A DNA stretch of 64,000 nucleotides from Metopolophium dirhodum (GCF_019925205.1 NC_083562.1:20646001-20710000), one strand, 5' to 3'; shown: positions 26,670 through 42,266, counted from the first letter of the stretch. The notes: generated by a model from the sequence alone, not told the origin. Numbers and translations are program-made.

Positions 26670-28007
26670 CTGTGCCGCTCGCCTCTCCGACAGCTTAACA
26701 AAGTTAAAACGCCCGGTAATGAGAAAAGTTTGATTTTAATGAACCGAAAGCTCTGCACACGGCCGTTATTATGTCGGCTGAGTTTGTTAAAAACATCACG
26801 AGCCGACTTCAGGCGGGATGCGTTCAAAATCGTTATTCCGTTTTAGTGGCATAGAGGAGAGAATGACATCCGGAATGTCTTAGGAGTTTTTCACTGAAAA
26901 CTGATTTTTCTAAGAAAAATAAACAAAACAAAAAAACACGTAATATTTTACGGACAACTTTTCTTTTGATTTTCAATCAACGATCTGACATTCATTTTTC
27001 TTATTTTTTTAAAAAGATTTTTTTACATGCGATTTATTTACCAAACATACGGCCATATTTAAGAAAAAAAATTATATTTTGAAGGATTTTGTTTTAATAA
27101 TGTACGATAAATATTACTTTTGTAGTCAAACATTCACATATTCTATAATTTACAGCCGTAGGCACATTTGTGTACCTACTTTACAGAATCCGTGGGTTTC
27201 TAAAAGTAACCTATACTTTTATTTATAGATTTCCTAGTGAGGATATTATGGTAGATATTTTAAGTACGTTAATTACAAACGTCCATTCATTAAGTACATA
27301 AGTTATATAATATATATATTATGTATATTGTCTTGGTATATAAATATGTACCTTGGTTTTGGTATTAAACTAAATTAATAATTACATCCGGAATACATTG
27401 AATTTAGAATATTCCAAAAATATTTGAATAGTCAGACATAAATATGAAATTTTAAAATCCTAATAAAAATGTCTCTGTACGTTTAACTAGAATAATTATT
27501 ACTAATCAATAAGTATACTGTTTTTCAGTAGATTTGGACCAAGACATCAGCGGAATTCAATCATTAATAATATTTCTAAATCGCACAATTTTAGAATAAA
27601 TACCTTATGGAACAAAATGTCATAACTCATAACGAATTACGATAACGATAATTACTCATAACGATGCGTACAGTGCGCAAATGGTATACCTACATTCTGT
27701 ATGGAAGTATTCAATAAAAATAAGTTTAAATAACGAATACGTTGACACGTTGCTCAATTGATGAGAAAAAAAACTTTGATAATATTATAATGTACAGCAA
27801 ACTGTTTTCTCTCGGCGAAAAAAAAAAGTAAAGAATAAATTTACCATAACACTAGGCACGCATTGTTTGGTCATAAACAAATGTCCCAGTTTTTTTTTTT
27901 TTTCATTTCTTTTTAATCCTTGTTGACCTAACCCGTCCTCCGGAATAGCAGGAAGTCGATGATGCACATCGGTTGGTGTGTGTTAGTGTATTATCCGTTT
28001 TCGAAAA

Positions 28008-28030
28008 ATAATAATAATAATAATAATAAT
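28008..28030 (+). repeat. (AAT)n microsatellite
   Basis: About seven AAT units inside intron 1. Confidence 0.93.
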
Positions 28031-28983
28031 TGGAAGTACGCGTCATTGTACACCGGGCGGCGAGACGGTGACAAGACGCCGCGGGCGATCATCCAGCCAT
28101 AAAACAATAATGTTCATGTTACCGAGGTGTTCGCCGATGTCGATTTGACAATGGTCCTTTTGTTTGTGTGCTTTACCGGCTGCTGTGCGAATTTATTTTT
28201 ATTCTTTATTTTTCATCTCGAGATCATCATAGTTCGCAGAATCACAAAATATAATACCTACCTACAACACACCTTACCTCGCGCTTGGCCGAGTGTTCAT
28301 TAAAACAAAAAACCATTTTACTCGCGTCATCTCAAAATATTTTTTCGATTGTAAAGGGAAAACAAAAGTGATCCGGGTGAATAATAAAAAGTACTCATCG
28401 ACACCTATATATAGTAATATCGTTGGTCACATAGAGAGATACAAACGTTCTGTTGAGTTGTACAGTTTTTAATTAGACATTACATCATTACAACGACCTA
28501 CTGTAGTTGTACAGCAGCTATAACCTACAAAGCGATCCGTAAGACAAAAAAATTGAAATAAAACAGCGCGTATGGATATAATAAAGACCGGGGAAAACAA
28601 TGACGAATGGTTTTTAGTTTTGTGACGATCGCGTCGAGAGTCGGGTCGTTTCGCGGCCCGTAATACCTATGTATGCCTACAAATGATTATAATAATTAGG
28701 TACGAAAACCGCGTGAACACAATATGTTCGTATAATAATAATATTATAATGCTAGGGGATATCGGATGGAGCATGAAATACAATAATAATTATTGTACGG
28801 CAAAACACGACCGATGCACAATATGGCAGGACACGGACACGCTATATTAACACATTATATTGTCGCAGTGTTTATCGTACGAAATTCGTTTCGTTGATTT
28901 CGGTCGTGCGTCACGATAGACCGTTTTAATGCGATCGCGCGCGCGAATTTGCGAGCGAAATGCAATCCGAATGCGATTTTCAT

Positions 28984-29006
28984 ATTATTATTATTATTAT
29001 TATTAT
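28984..29006 (+). repeat. (ATT)n microsatellite
   Basis: About seven ATT units within the GC-richer island at 28560-29360. Confidence 0.93.
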
Positions 29007-29158
29007 ACAGCTGCAGCACAGCGTGTTCGGCGTGTGTATATTACGATATAATTTATTATAACATTATAATATGCTATACAATAACAATAATATATGGCTG
29101 TCGGTAAGGTCTAGTCCGTCGGTATCATTTTAAACGGCGGCCTGCCGATCGGATGTGC

Positions 29159-29197
29159 ATATATATATATGTGTGTGTTTGTGTGTGTGTGTGTGTA
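29159..29197 (+). repeat. (AT)n(GT)n microsatellite
   Basis: A short AT run passes into an interrupted GT run. Confidence 0.93.
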
Positions 29198-31372
29198 TTA
29201 TGCGAGGAAGTTTAATCGAAGTTTCGGCGGGGCGACGGCGACGCGAGCAAAGTTCAGTGTTCGTTCTCCTCCGGTCGTCTTCTGGGAGAATTAATTTCCT
29301 TTTCATTGTTTTTCGTCTTGAATACACGGTAATTAAACGGCCCGGTGGAATCCGCTCGCGGATGCCAGGAAATCAATCTTCATTATGTATATTATACCTA
29401 TATATATATTAATATATTATTTATTCATTATTTTCTCTTCATTATTTTGTTTTTGTTCTTTATTTTCATTTTGTGAGACACATATTTTTATAGCCACCTT
29501 TTTTTTTTATTCACCCTCCTTTCTTATTTCTGTTTTATTTTTAATCAATATCTCCCGATATTACTTATGTTTACGAATATTATTTCCTTCTCGTTTCTTT
29601 TACACCCGACCCACCCGTCCCGTGTGTTTCGTTTGGCCATTCCGTGCAACTGTTCTGAAGATAAATCGCAACGACCGTGTTGTAGAAACGCAATATTCTG
29701 TTACTCAGAACGTTATGCACAAAATTTCATTGGCTATTCCGGAATAACTGTCGTTGGCAATTGGATTCGGAAAATGGCACATGACAAATTTGCCGACGTT
29801 AGCAGATGTCTCGACTTATGTGCACCGCATTTTCCGGAAAAGGCAACGCTTGGGATTTGTCATGGAAACGGTAGTAAAACGTAGTCCGTTTTAATTCCTC
29901 AGATCGCATGCAAACCCCGCAGCATGTATACATATATTATCCGTCTGAGAAACAGTTATGTTCACAAAACAAATAGTATTGCAATTTTTCACCCTATCAT
30001 GCGATCGCGGTGAACAATATAAACATAATTTCAGATTTCAATTATTCCAAAGTACATTTCCCAAATGATTTAAAACTATTGAACTGTGCGTTGATAATAT
30101 TAATACGCTGTTGGAAATATTGAAACATTTTTCAATAGCCGTCGCTCGCTAAGTAATTCCGCGGAGACTATAATGTTTTCATAGCCGACGGCCATTATTG
30201 TTTCCCTCCGATCGGAAAACAGTATAATATTTTTATTTTGCCCAGCGTAAGGTAAGCCAGATTGTTAACGAAAACACAGCAACCGTGTCCGAACAAATAT
30301 TATCTTTTGTCTCTCGTCTCCCCGGTTCGAACGACCGAGTGGGCACGCCTGTAATACGCATATAATATAATAGATATACCGACGATATTGATCAAACGGT
30401 GTGTGGGTCCGCAGCAGGTGTGGAGCGATAACTGAGGAGGGTAAATGCATCAAAAATGTATAAAACGGCATGACGAGCACGCGTTTGTCTTGAGGTGGGT
30501 GAAACGTCGGTAAATCTTGCGTTATTTTAATTTCCTGTTTTAGAAACGTCCAGTCCGTGATAATCATGTTGAGTGGCCAGAAAGGCACCGAATTGGTGTT
30601 AATATTTATATGTCCGGCCCGCCTTTTCCACCCCAGTCGTATGCGCACTCGTAACCGACGGAATGAATATTTAAGCGAAAAAGTAATTATTATTCTGACG
30701 TAAAGAGGAAAAAATGCATTTCATTAGTAAGTTAACTCACCGTACTAATTTATGAAACCCAAATTATTCATCAGACTCGAATCTTGTGCATATAATAATA
30801 ATTTATGATAATATTATTATAATGTAACGTGATAACTAGTGAAACCAATAATATTTGTTATTACTTATAACTGTTGAAATTTAATACAGACTACAAAAAT
30901 GTTTGATTCCGAAAATTCATCGGTTTCAGATTATCAATTTCTAATAATACAATATTATTATATTCTAGGTAACCTACCTATACTATCGGTTAATAATATC
31001 AACGAACTCCACTGCGCCATTATCACTTGTCAATCTCAAATCCAGTTTATACAAAATAAAAACCATTCGATACGTTTTCTCACAAGAACGTCCATTGTTT
31101 TCAGAGTAACTGTTTTTATTTATTTATTCCGTACATATATAATATTATACACTTTATATTAATATTATATTTTACGCTATTTACTAAATAACCTCAAGTG
31201 AATTATCTTGGATCTAGTGAATTCGCTCGACGTACACGCACGCAACGCTCGTCGTGTATCCAATGTACAGATTAACCGAACTGTACACTTCTGGGAAACG
31301 CAGCCACATGGGTACCACTTTATATAAATTATTGATGTCACTTAATGCGTTGTGACGGTCTATTACCCCGTC

Positions 31373-31395
31373 CCACCACCACCACCACCACCACC
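31373..31395 (+). repeat. (CCA)n microsatellite
   Basis: About seven CCA units. Read on the minus strand they give a spurious poly-Trp peptide, so the overlapping open frame is an artefact. Confidence 0.93.
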
Positions 31396-31639
31396 CTTTT
31401 GAACAACCATTCATTTGCGGAGAAAAAAAACGCGGTCAGCCGTACGCAGCACAATGCGACAGTATAGGTATGCATAAACCGATCGCTGTAGATTTTGCGT
31501 ATAGGATTTAAAAAAAAAAAATCGTTTAATATTATGTACGATTACCAAAAATGGTCGTGATGGTTTCGGAAAAACGGGTTCGGAATCAAAAAAAAAAAAA
31601 AAAACAACACACGAATATAATATGATATAGTAATACATT

Positions 31640-32450
31640 CCGTCGACGGCAAAATCGCTGTTTAAAGACTCGTCCGAGAGTCGACCACCGTCGGTCGGGT
31701 ACACCGGACGCCTGGCCGCCGCCTGCAGTATATCCCTCTCCTCTCCCATGACCCGCCCCGACGAATAACGCACAGCCACACAGGGGTCATAATGAAGGCC
31801 CGGCGGAGATCATCTACCCCCGCCGGTGCGCATCGCCCGGTTTATTGATCTCGTGTTGCCCCTCCGTCCCCTCCCCGTGGACCCTTTATGCGCCGACCGC
31901 CGAATGCGTGAACACACACGCATAGACTCGCACAATGTACGCACATGCATATACACACGCCAAGGCTGAAAGTTCGGCTACGGTCGAAGCGTGTCCAAAA
32001 AGTTTTACCGCCCTCCCGCCGCCGGCAGCTGCCCTCGCGCCCCGTGGACCCGGCAGAAGATACGAGCGAGGACAGCAGGTGTTCGCACGTGCGAACGTAT
32101 TAATTACGCTAATTACACCGTATATATAGTTGTATAGTGGCATCGCTGTGCCCGGGCCCGCGAAAATAGCTGGTGTAATATTGCATAAAGAGGCGTACAC
32201 ATTATGGAGTAGACACCTGTACATGTGGAGTGGATAACCCGAAAAAAAAAACCCCCAAAAAACGAATACATTAATTATTGTGCTTCTATCCGTTCGGCAC
32301 GTTCGCTCGGCTTTACTTAAAAATCTGTACGGTCTCCGCCGCCGGCCACGGCCAGTGCACTGGTGCGTGACCCCGTGGAAGCGACTGTGATCTCGGAGGA
32401 CGGTAAATTAATAGGTTTGGCGTGGTACTAGATATAGTTATGTGCGAGGA
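31640..32450. promoter_or_regulatory. GC/CpG-rich island in intron 1
   Basis: The block is strikingly CpG-rich against the AT-rich intron, particularly at 31990-32060 and 32330-32400. It could be an internal promoter or an enhancer. No phase-compatible first exon was found adjacent to it. Confidence 0.25.
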
Positions 32451-35400
32451 AATCGGCTGCCGGGCAAATCCGGTTGATTTAACAAGTATGATGAGGAACA
32501 GTACAGAAAATAAGCCGAAGCTATAGGGTATACCTATAAAATATGAGTGTGGAGATTGTCAAATAAAACCCTCATAAAACGACTGCCTCTACAACAGTTT
32601 ATTATTATTGTAAACACTATAACGATACTCATAGCTAGTACCGTACGCCATACTAAATGCTCTCTCACTATACTCCTCTGCAATGTTGCCGTTCGTAATA
32701 ATCTATAGATATACCTATATTATAAGACGTAGTAAACGGACAATATAAGCGTTCTTAGTGCATTCGTCTCTATTGGTTGAGCATCGCGATCTGCTTATAT
32801 GAACCAAATAATTGGCCTGCAACGGGAATTAGCTTGCATATTTTAATTTTTTATCGTTCGTAACGGTGAAGGTTTTACACTTTAAATATTGCACTGTAAA
32901 AATATAATAGCGATTTTTTATGCATGTAACAAAAGTTAACGAAGTGAAAACGATTTTTGTTTTTTTTCCCACTGACAAATAATTTATTGTATCAGAGTGG
33001 GGAATTTTTTTTATGACAGACACCTAAAACCAAGAATTCGTTCAATTTAAAAATATATACTTATAGGTATATTTTTGTAAGTAATTTTACGAGTGAATTA
33101 TTTCAATTTAAACAAAAAAAAACAAATATGAATTATATTCATTTGACACAGATATATTGAATACTTTGATTAATTATAAGTTAAATACTGGGATACATTA
33201 ATTTGTTAAAATATGTGCGTTATTTTTGGTTTTTTTTTTATAACAACATCATTTATATTAAAGATTTAAAATGTTGGATTCAGGCCAAATTGAACAAGTG
33301 TGAAACCGATTTTTAAGAAATTTAATATATTTATAAACTCTGTAGAAAATATTTGTTAATTAAGATGATTTAATACAATTTAAAAATGTACCTACTGAAA
33401 TATATTAAAAAAAATTCTTTCAACCACAATAATATTTTATTCTTAATTTAAAAACAAAATTATTCAAAATGCCATAGAAATATGTTCAGTAAAATTACAT
33501 TTTCTTTATATACAATGAGACGAAATGGAAGTATGTTAAAAATGCCGATTAAAATGAATACCTAAATAAAATATGCAAATAAATTCATTGGTATTTGGAC
33601 CCTATTCGTTCATTACGAAGTCGTAACATGATGTCCGATGGATAATATTCGTCGGACGATACCTTAATCTTTTTTCCCCTAAACGCAGAGGTGGTTCTGG
33701 AATGTTTAATATTTCATTTTTCATTTGAACGTTTGACCATTGTCATGGACAATTAAATAGAAATATAATATGAAAGGAAAAACGACAATTCGTAGTCGAT
33801 AAACACAGACTGGCGTCGGCGCCTATACGCCACTGTTATAGAAGAAAAAAAATAACGGGGGCTCACACTAAAATTTGGTGGTCCCTTTTCAGGAACAATA
33901 GAGCCGACGAAGAGCAGCGGCGACATGAGTTTGTCCTTGCGGCGCCTGTGACCCGTGGAGAGGTAGGTAGGTTTGTAATTTTCTGAATACAGATGATGTG
34001 CGATAAATGGAGCAGTGGCGCCGGTCTAAGGTATACGGCTTTAATATCGTGGCGACAGCATATTGTAAAAAGGATATAGGTACAATTATTGTAAGACTCC
34101 TGGTCGAGTATCTGTCCGAGTGATTTAAAGGTCAGAGAAGGTCAGCTACGGTTATATATTATCACGATATGTTATTGGCATAAAGATCATTTTTGTAATG
34201 TACCTACCTCCTTACATAACGAACGATTTTTTTTTAATAATTTACGAAAGATACTTTTTTTTTTTACTTGAAGTTATGTAATTTATTGAAATCAGGGGAA
34301 ATTATAAAAAAAACAAACAAACAATGTAGGTAATATTATATCTCTTGTATGAAGAAAAAATGACTTTTTATTATTATAGCGGTACATGTGACGACGACCG
34401 GGTTGTAGGTATATTACACTAGGTTAGGTAGACCTTTATAGAACCTATACTTAATTCGCCACAATTTTTTTTTTTTCCCCCGTCAATTAAAAACTGTGTT
34501 TGTAACCCGATAATTATAGAACGCATATTAAAACAATATGCTGTAACACGAGCCAACAATAATTATTTATTCAGTCAGACAGTGTTGTTCGATATTAAAA
34601 TACACCGGTACGAAGACAATTTTACGTGTACCTACAACGTCAAAACGAGCACACCACGAGACCCGGACACGTGATGGCGTGTTTCTTTGTGACTATATAG
34701 AACAGTATATTATCGTTTGAACGCGATGCGCGTAAGACGAGTGTATTATTATTGTCGGGACGGAGAAATTATGGGATTTGCGTGTTTTTCTTCTACGTGT
34801 GTACATGGCTTACAAGCTAACCGTAAGACGCACATTTTTATCACAATATCATGGCCATAAAAAGCATGATTTTTGCACACCGTATTTCGATGGTTTTCCA
34901 ATAAAAGTGCTCGTTTCGTCATTTTTTACACGTCCTGCACATTCCTGTAGTCATATATTTTGTAAATTTAACATTACCTCTGTAATTATTGATATTTTTT
35001 CACGCCAAGGGGCACAAGAGGTTGGTTTTAGTCTCGTATAATATTTGATACGTAGCCCAGATATGACCTTAACTACGCAAGTGATAGAATTTTAAAAAAC
35101 GTAGAAAAATACTTATAATTTGTGAAGTTAAAAGTTTAAAATTGAGTATATTATGCATCACAGGTATTACCAGTGTTTTCTGTAGAATCGTCCGAAACGT
35201 ATTGTGTTGACCGGTAATTATCAATACTATTGTAATAAATAATAATAATTGGTACATTTATAGTTCATAATATAGTACACAGATTAATACATTTTTATTT
35301 TAATAATTAGTTTCACTATTTCGTGAATATTTAGATTTATACGAGAAAATATGTGTTGGTTTAGTATGTGTTTATGAACACCACTGTCAACAAAATTGTT

Positions 35401-36106
35401 ACAAAAAATTGAAGTTATTCCTATATTTAAGGTTTACTTGATACATTTCGTAAGAAAAATTATAGAATGTCGGAATGTGCTAAAGAAATTTAAGGTAACA
35501 CGGTTTGTTCATATTGTTGCATATTTCAACAATTAGATAAAAAACAATTTATCAATTTATGGATATTTTCAATTATTTTCGTGCTTTTTTCATCAATAAT
35601 TTGAAACTATGAAATTATAAGACGTATATGTCAATATTATAATTAAGTCACTGTTAGAGTCACGTATTTCGTATTTCATACACCAGTTTTAATTTTCCGC
35701 CACCTATAATAATATTATATATTACTTATTAGATACGATAAATTAAACACGACGCTATCTCAAAGTCCCAAACCTAAAACTGCACGTCTCGGGTGGTCTC
35801 ACCGCTATCCCAGACCAATTCACACTGCCACAAGATTAATTCGGCGACATTCCGGACCCGGGCGTCTGACGATTTTCTCGACCACAGGACCGTCTCACCA
35901 CGCAGGATTAATGCCGGATTAAACGGCTGCCGCCACCCCCTCATCGCTACGCACATACACACAGATCAAATCACCTCGACCACTACCAACACCACCCTTA
36001 AGGGTAAAGTCAAACGGCCTGCGGGGGTGGAGAGTTACACATTTGTCGGAATACGTTTGTGTGTGTACAATATACATATATACACTGTGCATTATATATT
36101 ATATAG

Positions 36107-36124
36107 TGAGAGAGAGAGAGAGAG
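36107..36124 (+). repeat. (GA)n microsatellite
   Basis: A short GA run within a GC-richer intronic island. Confidence 0.9.
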
Positions 36125-38004
36125 TCTGTCTGACGGCCATTCCGTGCCGGACCTGTTAATTATGTCACTGCCACCACCGCCACAGCTGTACGGCGCACCG
36201 AATTATGTGTAATAATAGTCGCCGCTGGACAAGGGGTATTAATCATTTCACCTCTGAAAATGTTTCACTCGTTTCCCGCAAAACCTCTGCAGCAGGCCGG
36301 ACCGCTAAAGGTCGCACCACGCGCCGTGGCGGAAATCGGATTAGGAGCGTACTTTTTAATCGAATTCCATGTCACACCGAAACAGTTCTACGATAATTTT
36401 ATTAATTTTAATTTAAAAATTACGCCATCCGCTATACGGACTACGACCGTTTTTTTTAACGTTTAATTTATGCCTTTTCCATTGCATTGCAGTATTATAG
36501 AAATTAGTTGTACTATAGTCCCGCGCGTGGATTTTCCAGTGTAAGACTTAGCGAGCGTATTTCCATACGATATAACAATTACACGTACTACAATAATTAT
36601 ACGTCTATAATTTGAGTTCATATGCATGATAATATGTAGTATGGTATATTATTAACTCGATATTGAAATAGATTTTATTAACCTAATTCTTGTTTCGTTC
36701 GAAATGCGGCGCTCCGTCATCGTGGATAAAAGCAGCAAATTGAAACAAATAAACACCTCGTTAGTTCGATAATACTCAATCCCCAGGTCGAATTACACGC
36801 TATCCGATCGTACCAGGTTCTCGGTTGTCGTGTTTGAAATTGTTTTTAAAAGTCCTTTATACTACTTCACCCTATAGCCTGCGTTTACCTACATATTATC
36901 ATTATCATTACAATCTTCGGCAAACAATCGTTAATATTAACACGCCAACGCTATAAATACATTTTTCCTTCAGGACTTGTTTAACACGTAATCGCGACAA
37001 GCGGTGGCTCTTCTTTGGGAGGAGTGGGGGGGGGGGCAGCTAACCTAGGGACGGTATATAGTATATTATATACTATTGTGCTTCGGCAGCAAGCACGCAA
37101 TTAACGAAAACGGTTATTTCGTGTCGGTTAAACGAGCGCCGAGGGGCACTGAGCATTTGAAGTAATTAAAAACCTCACCGGCCATGGTTAGGCCACAAGC
37201 GTGTCAAATATACGGCCACCATCATCGAATATTATGAACATATATGTATGTATGTAAAATATATATGTATATGTAATAATATATTCATTATTCAACGCAT
37301 ACTGAATTCCTGTGGAAGAGTCCCTATTCTGATCGTATTAAAATTAAAGTTGACATAACGTTTTGAGTGAAAAACTTAATGAAATCATATAAAAAAATTG
37401 TCATCATTATGCAAAAAAAATAAAAACTGTTGAAAATATTTCATTTCAAATTATATAGCTGACAAATTCAAACAAAAATGAATAAATGAAGTAGGGAACC
37501 AGTATAAACTATAATATAGTTATCGGTAGCTCTATTTTTATTATACTTTGTATTGCAGGAACAATATAATTATATTAATAGATAATAGAACATTGAAATA
37601 CAGGTACTTCAAGTAAATTCTAATAGTTGAATTGAAAAAAACGAAAATTATACGTTGGTATATATTATTATATTTAAAGAAGAAACACGTTAGTACCTAA
37701 CAGTATTTTCAGAATACGCGAATCAAGAAAAATCAAAATTTAGAGGATAGCTTTTGGTTTTGGTTTTATTTTTGTTTGTTTTTTGGCAATTCCTGCGATA
37801 TAATAATGATATATATATTATACAGCTCGATATAAACACACCACCTCACCCCTCGATTAATTCGTTTTCCTCTTTCTCGGCAACCAGAGACCCACGAGGA
37901 CTTTTGGACGACAGCCAGGCTGAATAGCATTTATGTCAAACTCAGATAATATTATGGCGGCTATTAAGGGATAGGAAACGAGTGTATGTGAGCGACATGG
38001 ATGG

Positions 38005-38088
38005 TGAGAGAGAGAATGAGAAAGACAGATAGAGAGAGACAGAGCGAGAGAGAGAGAGGGGGGGGGGCAGAGAGAGAGACAGAGAGAC
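38005..38088 (+). repeat. GA-rich low-complexity tract with a G run
   Basis: An interrupted GAGA tract with an embedded run of about ten G. GAGA tracts can bind GAGA-type factors in insects, so a regulatory role is possible. Confidence 0.9.
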
Positions 38089-39786
38089 CTTTTATTAAAC
38101 TACATATTAACCGTGGCGCGCTCCGTAGCATAGCTGACGCCATTAAACTTCCACTCGTTCTTTCCGTACTCTACTCTCATAATAATCGTTTACATGAGAA
38201 ACGCCAACGAATTTTTCTTAATAGTATATCCACAATGTTAGTGGCAGTCTTGTGGTCTGGTGTGGAGAGGTTCGCGGGAAAAATGATCGGGGAATGTTAT
38301 TAGCAGAATGTTATTATAATACTGCGCCACCGGTACATGGTGTTGATAAGAATCTTTGAACTGCAGTTAAAAATTTGCATTCAATGCTCGCTTCATAATA
38401 ATATAACTAAAATGTATATTCAACCTTCGGGGAAAACATTATTTCGTGTAATTTCCGAGAAGAAAATTATCGGGAATAAAGTGGAAAAGTGTTCACTTGT
38501 ATTCCATATCCCATATTATATGCGTTCACTAGCAATTTATACGGGAAATCGTTTTACCCGGCCAAGTTACGCGTGATGGAAGTAGATTGCACACTAGAGT
38601 AAAACGATTATTAAATGAAGTTAGATTGATAAGTCTTATAATATATATATGTATACCTTTATAGGAATGATATAGACTTTACAAAAAAAAAAACGTAGTA
38701 AAATAAAAATGTAAATAAAAAAAGTAATTAAAACACAATATCATTAAAATATATAAAATATTTTTTTTTGTTTATCGGTTTGGTACTTACAAATATATTT
38801 TTAATATATTTTGATAATTTATATTTACATAGGTAGCGGTTGAAGTTTAAAATACTCCATGTGAGATCAAATTATATTCAAATAGTGAGTAAATCCACCG
38901 GAAATAGTCATGTTGTAAAATAAAATTCGTACAAAAGTAGATAAACCACGGCAAGCATATAACTGAGCCGGTTATTAATATTACGATAATTTAATATTTG
39001 TCATTGTTCAACTTAACGTTACGACTGTTTTGCCTAAAAATATGTTTTTAGAACGACACTGTTATAACAAAATCAACACTCGTTAATGGTGATTGGGCTG
39101 CAATATAGTTTTAAAGCACTTCAACCGCAGCAAGTCAGCATCGCGTGGGCGGGGGTTGAACTGAAATTCCTCTCGTTTTACAACGAGTGAAATGACTCGC
39201 AGTATAGGTACAACCGAGGCCTATAATAGTTATATACAATACTCCCATACACGCCGATCGCACAAGTGCGTAAAGTGGTTAAATGGTCCTGGCGGAATGC
39301 CGAGTGTGGGCAGTCGATGCAGATTAGGACGGGAAACGTCCGTCCACGTCCGGTTTTTCGGGCGGACGGAAAGTGGTGTGAAATCATTTGGTGATGAATG
39401 GACCCAATTATTGCCTTGCGCGTGTATTTGTACAACCTGCGTACATAGGTTTGGTGAAATATTATGGTCACGGTGGACGGGCGCGGTGGGGTTGTATCGG
39501 ATGTACACGATGACGTGCAGAGGGTGCTGCTGCAGCGGGGTCGTTCCCTGGAACTTCAGCTAACTACAATTACAGGGCGAACAAAGTCGCATTGAATTCG
39601 CCACCCACCCCCCCCCCACCACCTCGACCTGGCCATCGAAGCCTTTAATTACGACACGGTCTCCCTCTGGATTGTAATGTTACAGAACATCGTGGTCCGG
39701 GCGGTTCGTTAAGCCCCTCCCGTCCCTCGTCTCCTCTACCGCTTACTCAGCACACAATTAGGTCTGCGGGACATTCGATTCCGTGC

Positions 39787-39809
39787 ATATATATATATAT
39801 ATATATATA
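39787..39809 (+). repeat. (AT)n microsatellite
   Basis: About eleven AT units at the end of a GC-richer island. Confidence 0.93.
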
Positions 39810-42266
39810 CAGTCGGCGGAGCCCCTGGGATGGACTTTTTATTTTTTCTCTTTTTTTTGTATTTATTTTATTTTGCTAGAATTTCATTAGTAACCGAATA
39901 CGCCCTATGTCGGCTTGTCAGCTTAACGTTCGCTAAACGGATTTCGCAGCTTCTCGATAGCTTATATACTGTATAGTGTATATCGGGTATATAGCGTAGT
40001 ATTGCACGCAACGAACAACGTGTTCTCTGGAAGTTTTGTTCCCAGGACGCGGAAAAAGTTTGTTACTCTGTGACATTTATGAAACACGACTACAGTGGCG
40101 GGGATGTTAAAACGGGTGGCAAATCCGGCCTTACAAACTTATTCATGCACTATAGTATGTTAAATTTAATACTCCGCACGAACAATATAATTATTGCGAT
40201 TTTTTTTCATACTTTACCTATCTGTCTTTTCAATGTTCTGAAGTCAGTATTAGCTTACAAAACATGCCATATGTATATTTCGACCATATTTCGAAAACTT
40301 CTGGGTCCCATTGAAATCAATTTGTTAAAATATAATCTTAGACACACAGAAAAGTCAGATTCTTCTAGATTTATGGGCGAATGTGTCCCAAGGGGGTCCA
40401 AGGTTCGGGACAAATTGACACAAATCGGGATGCTTTCGTATGTTTATTGGCTTGGTCAATAAAAGGGGATATAATACAATTGAAGTAGTTCCGTAGTACA
40501 AAATGAAGGGACGCATATATCTCCGGATCGAAAAATTCCGAACTATTTAAAACTCTACCACATAACTAGATCTTAGTAGTAGTATAATACATTTTACATT
40601 TAACAACTGCTTGCAATCTAATGAATAATTTATTATGTTACTTGCCTACATTTTACGTTTTATCCAATCCAAAATATCATGAAGATACAGATAAATGTTT
40701 GAATGTCGTTTAATAATAATTGTATAGAATTAAATATATATTTGTATTGTTATATTAAGTTCAAGTAACAGAAACGTTTGTAATGCGAGATGCGATAATC
40801 CAGTAAATCCATTAATCAATGTATATACATCTATTAATCATGTACTTATGTACAGTAACTATGTATAGTATGTAAATTTTACAGTATACAATAACTATTA
40901 TAGAATAGAATATTATTATCTGAATGAAGAAAATGATGTATAAGTCATTATTAAATTATATTTAATGAGACTGATAATAATTGTAAAATAAACTATCCAA
41001 AAAACAGATGTATATACATACATAATATATTATGTTATAGTGTCTAGATTATAATATGTTATATACCTATATATATTATGATTATTTGTAATAATTTAAT
41101 TCAACCGAAACTAGTGTTTTTTAGTCGTTTTCAATTCTAACAAGGTTATATTATTAAAACAAAATATAAGATCTTAAATAAATTTTTTATTATCTAAATC
41201 GTATAATTTTCAATATCGAAACATTAACCCGTGAGAATACGGTAATAACGTAAGAGTAAAAAAAACGCATTGCTCAGTCCAGTGTTGAGTGTATTGATAT
41301 AACAGCCGATATAGGTACTATTTATACACGATTATTTTGGTAATGTAATACGGTTATATAGCTATTGGCGATGTTTAAATTAAAAGTATTGAATTTTTAA
41401 AACAAAATAACATATTAATATACGAAAACAGGCGCATCGAACGCCTCAATGAACAAACTTGAATAATATTTCACAAGTGGCCTTGTGTCAAGGTATTTAT
41501 AACGCCTCCAGATCGTTGTTGGAGCACAGTCAATTGGCCATTTTTATGACCACCATCCAAATGGCGTTTAATGAAAACTCGTAATTCATATTTTGGCATC
41601 ATCTTTATTTCAAGCGCGCCGAAAAATGACCCCGCTCAACATGCCGCAGAGTCCCATTCCCTTGTACACAACTTGCCGTAAGAAGTGATATTTATGTGCC
41701 GTTGCTCGGGCGTTTGACATTAACGGCTTTTCCAAATTACATTTTTGTGTATGCCCAACGACAATGGTTTTCCCCGGCCCACCTCGCCAACCCGCCGGCA
41801 CACGACGTGCCCGTCGCGCATGGCCGGCTTATCGCCCGAGCAGATACCGCGGGACGCCATAAATCTTACACCAACTCTGTGTGTCCGCCGAGACTGTTCA
41901 CATCCCCGGGGGTGGACCAGACGACTGTGGATTTAATTAGCCGATTGTGTACGATTATTCAGTACAATATGCAAAATATTCTTGGTCTCGTTTATCAACA
42001 TTCGACGATACAAACCGACACGTGCAGGCAATAATATACACTATATGCGTTTCCGAAAATTATAAGTATAACAAAATCACAATTCTAACGTGTTTGATCA
42101 ACAAAAAAGTTAACAATAGACGCTTTAAAGCTCATATGGTAGCTTTATGTACCCACTATACGACCAATATACACACTTTAGCACTTTAGCGCACCAACGC
42201 ACGACAGCAGCATTATACGATAGCAATAATAGCATTACCCTGCAGTTTCGTTAAAGAATTAATGAG

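Noticed and set aside
28278..28300. Donor-like GCGAG|GTAAGG with an upstream ATG (MNTRPSA) on the minus strand
   Set aside because: It is phase 2, incompatible with exon 2 or exon 3; joining exon 5 would bypass most of the cytoplasmic domain.
30318..30345. tRNA-like GGTTCGAAC (B-box) word
   Set aside because: The flanking bases do not form a T-arm stem and no acceptor, D or anticodon arms fit around it.
31214..31414. Open frame with seven consecutive Trp
   Set aside because: It is produced by a CCA microsatellite on the opposite strand.
35793..36212. Plus-strand 139-codon open frame in a GC-richer island
   Set aside because: Composition-driven; it runs into TA and GA microsatellites and has no recognisable domain.
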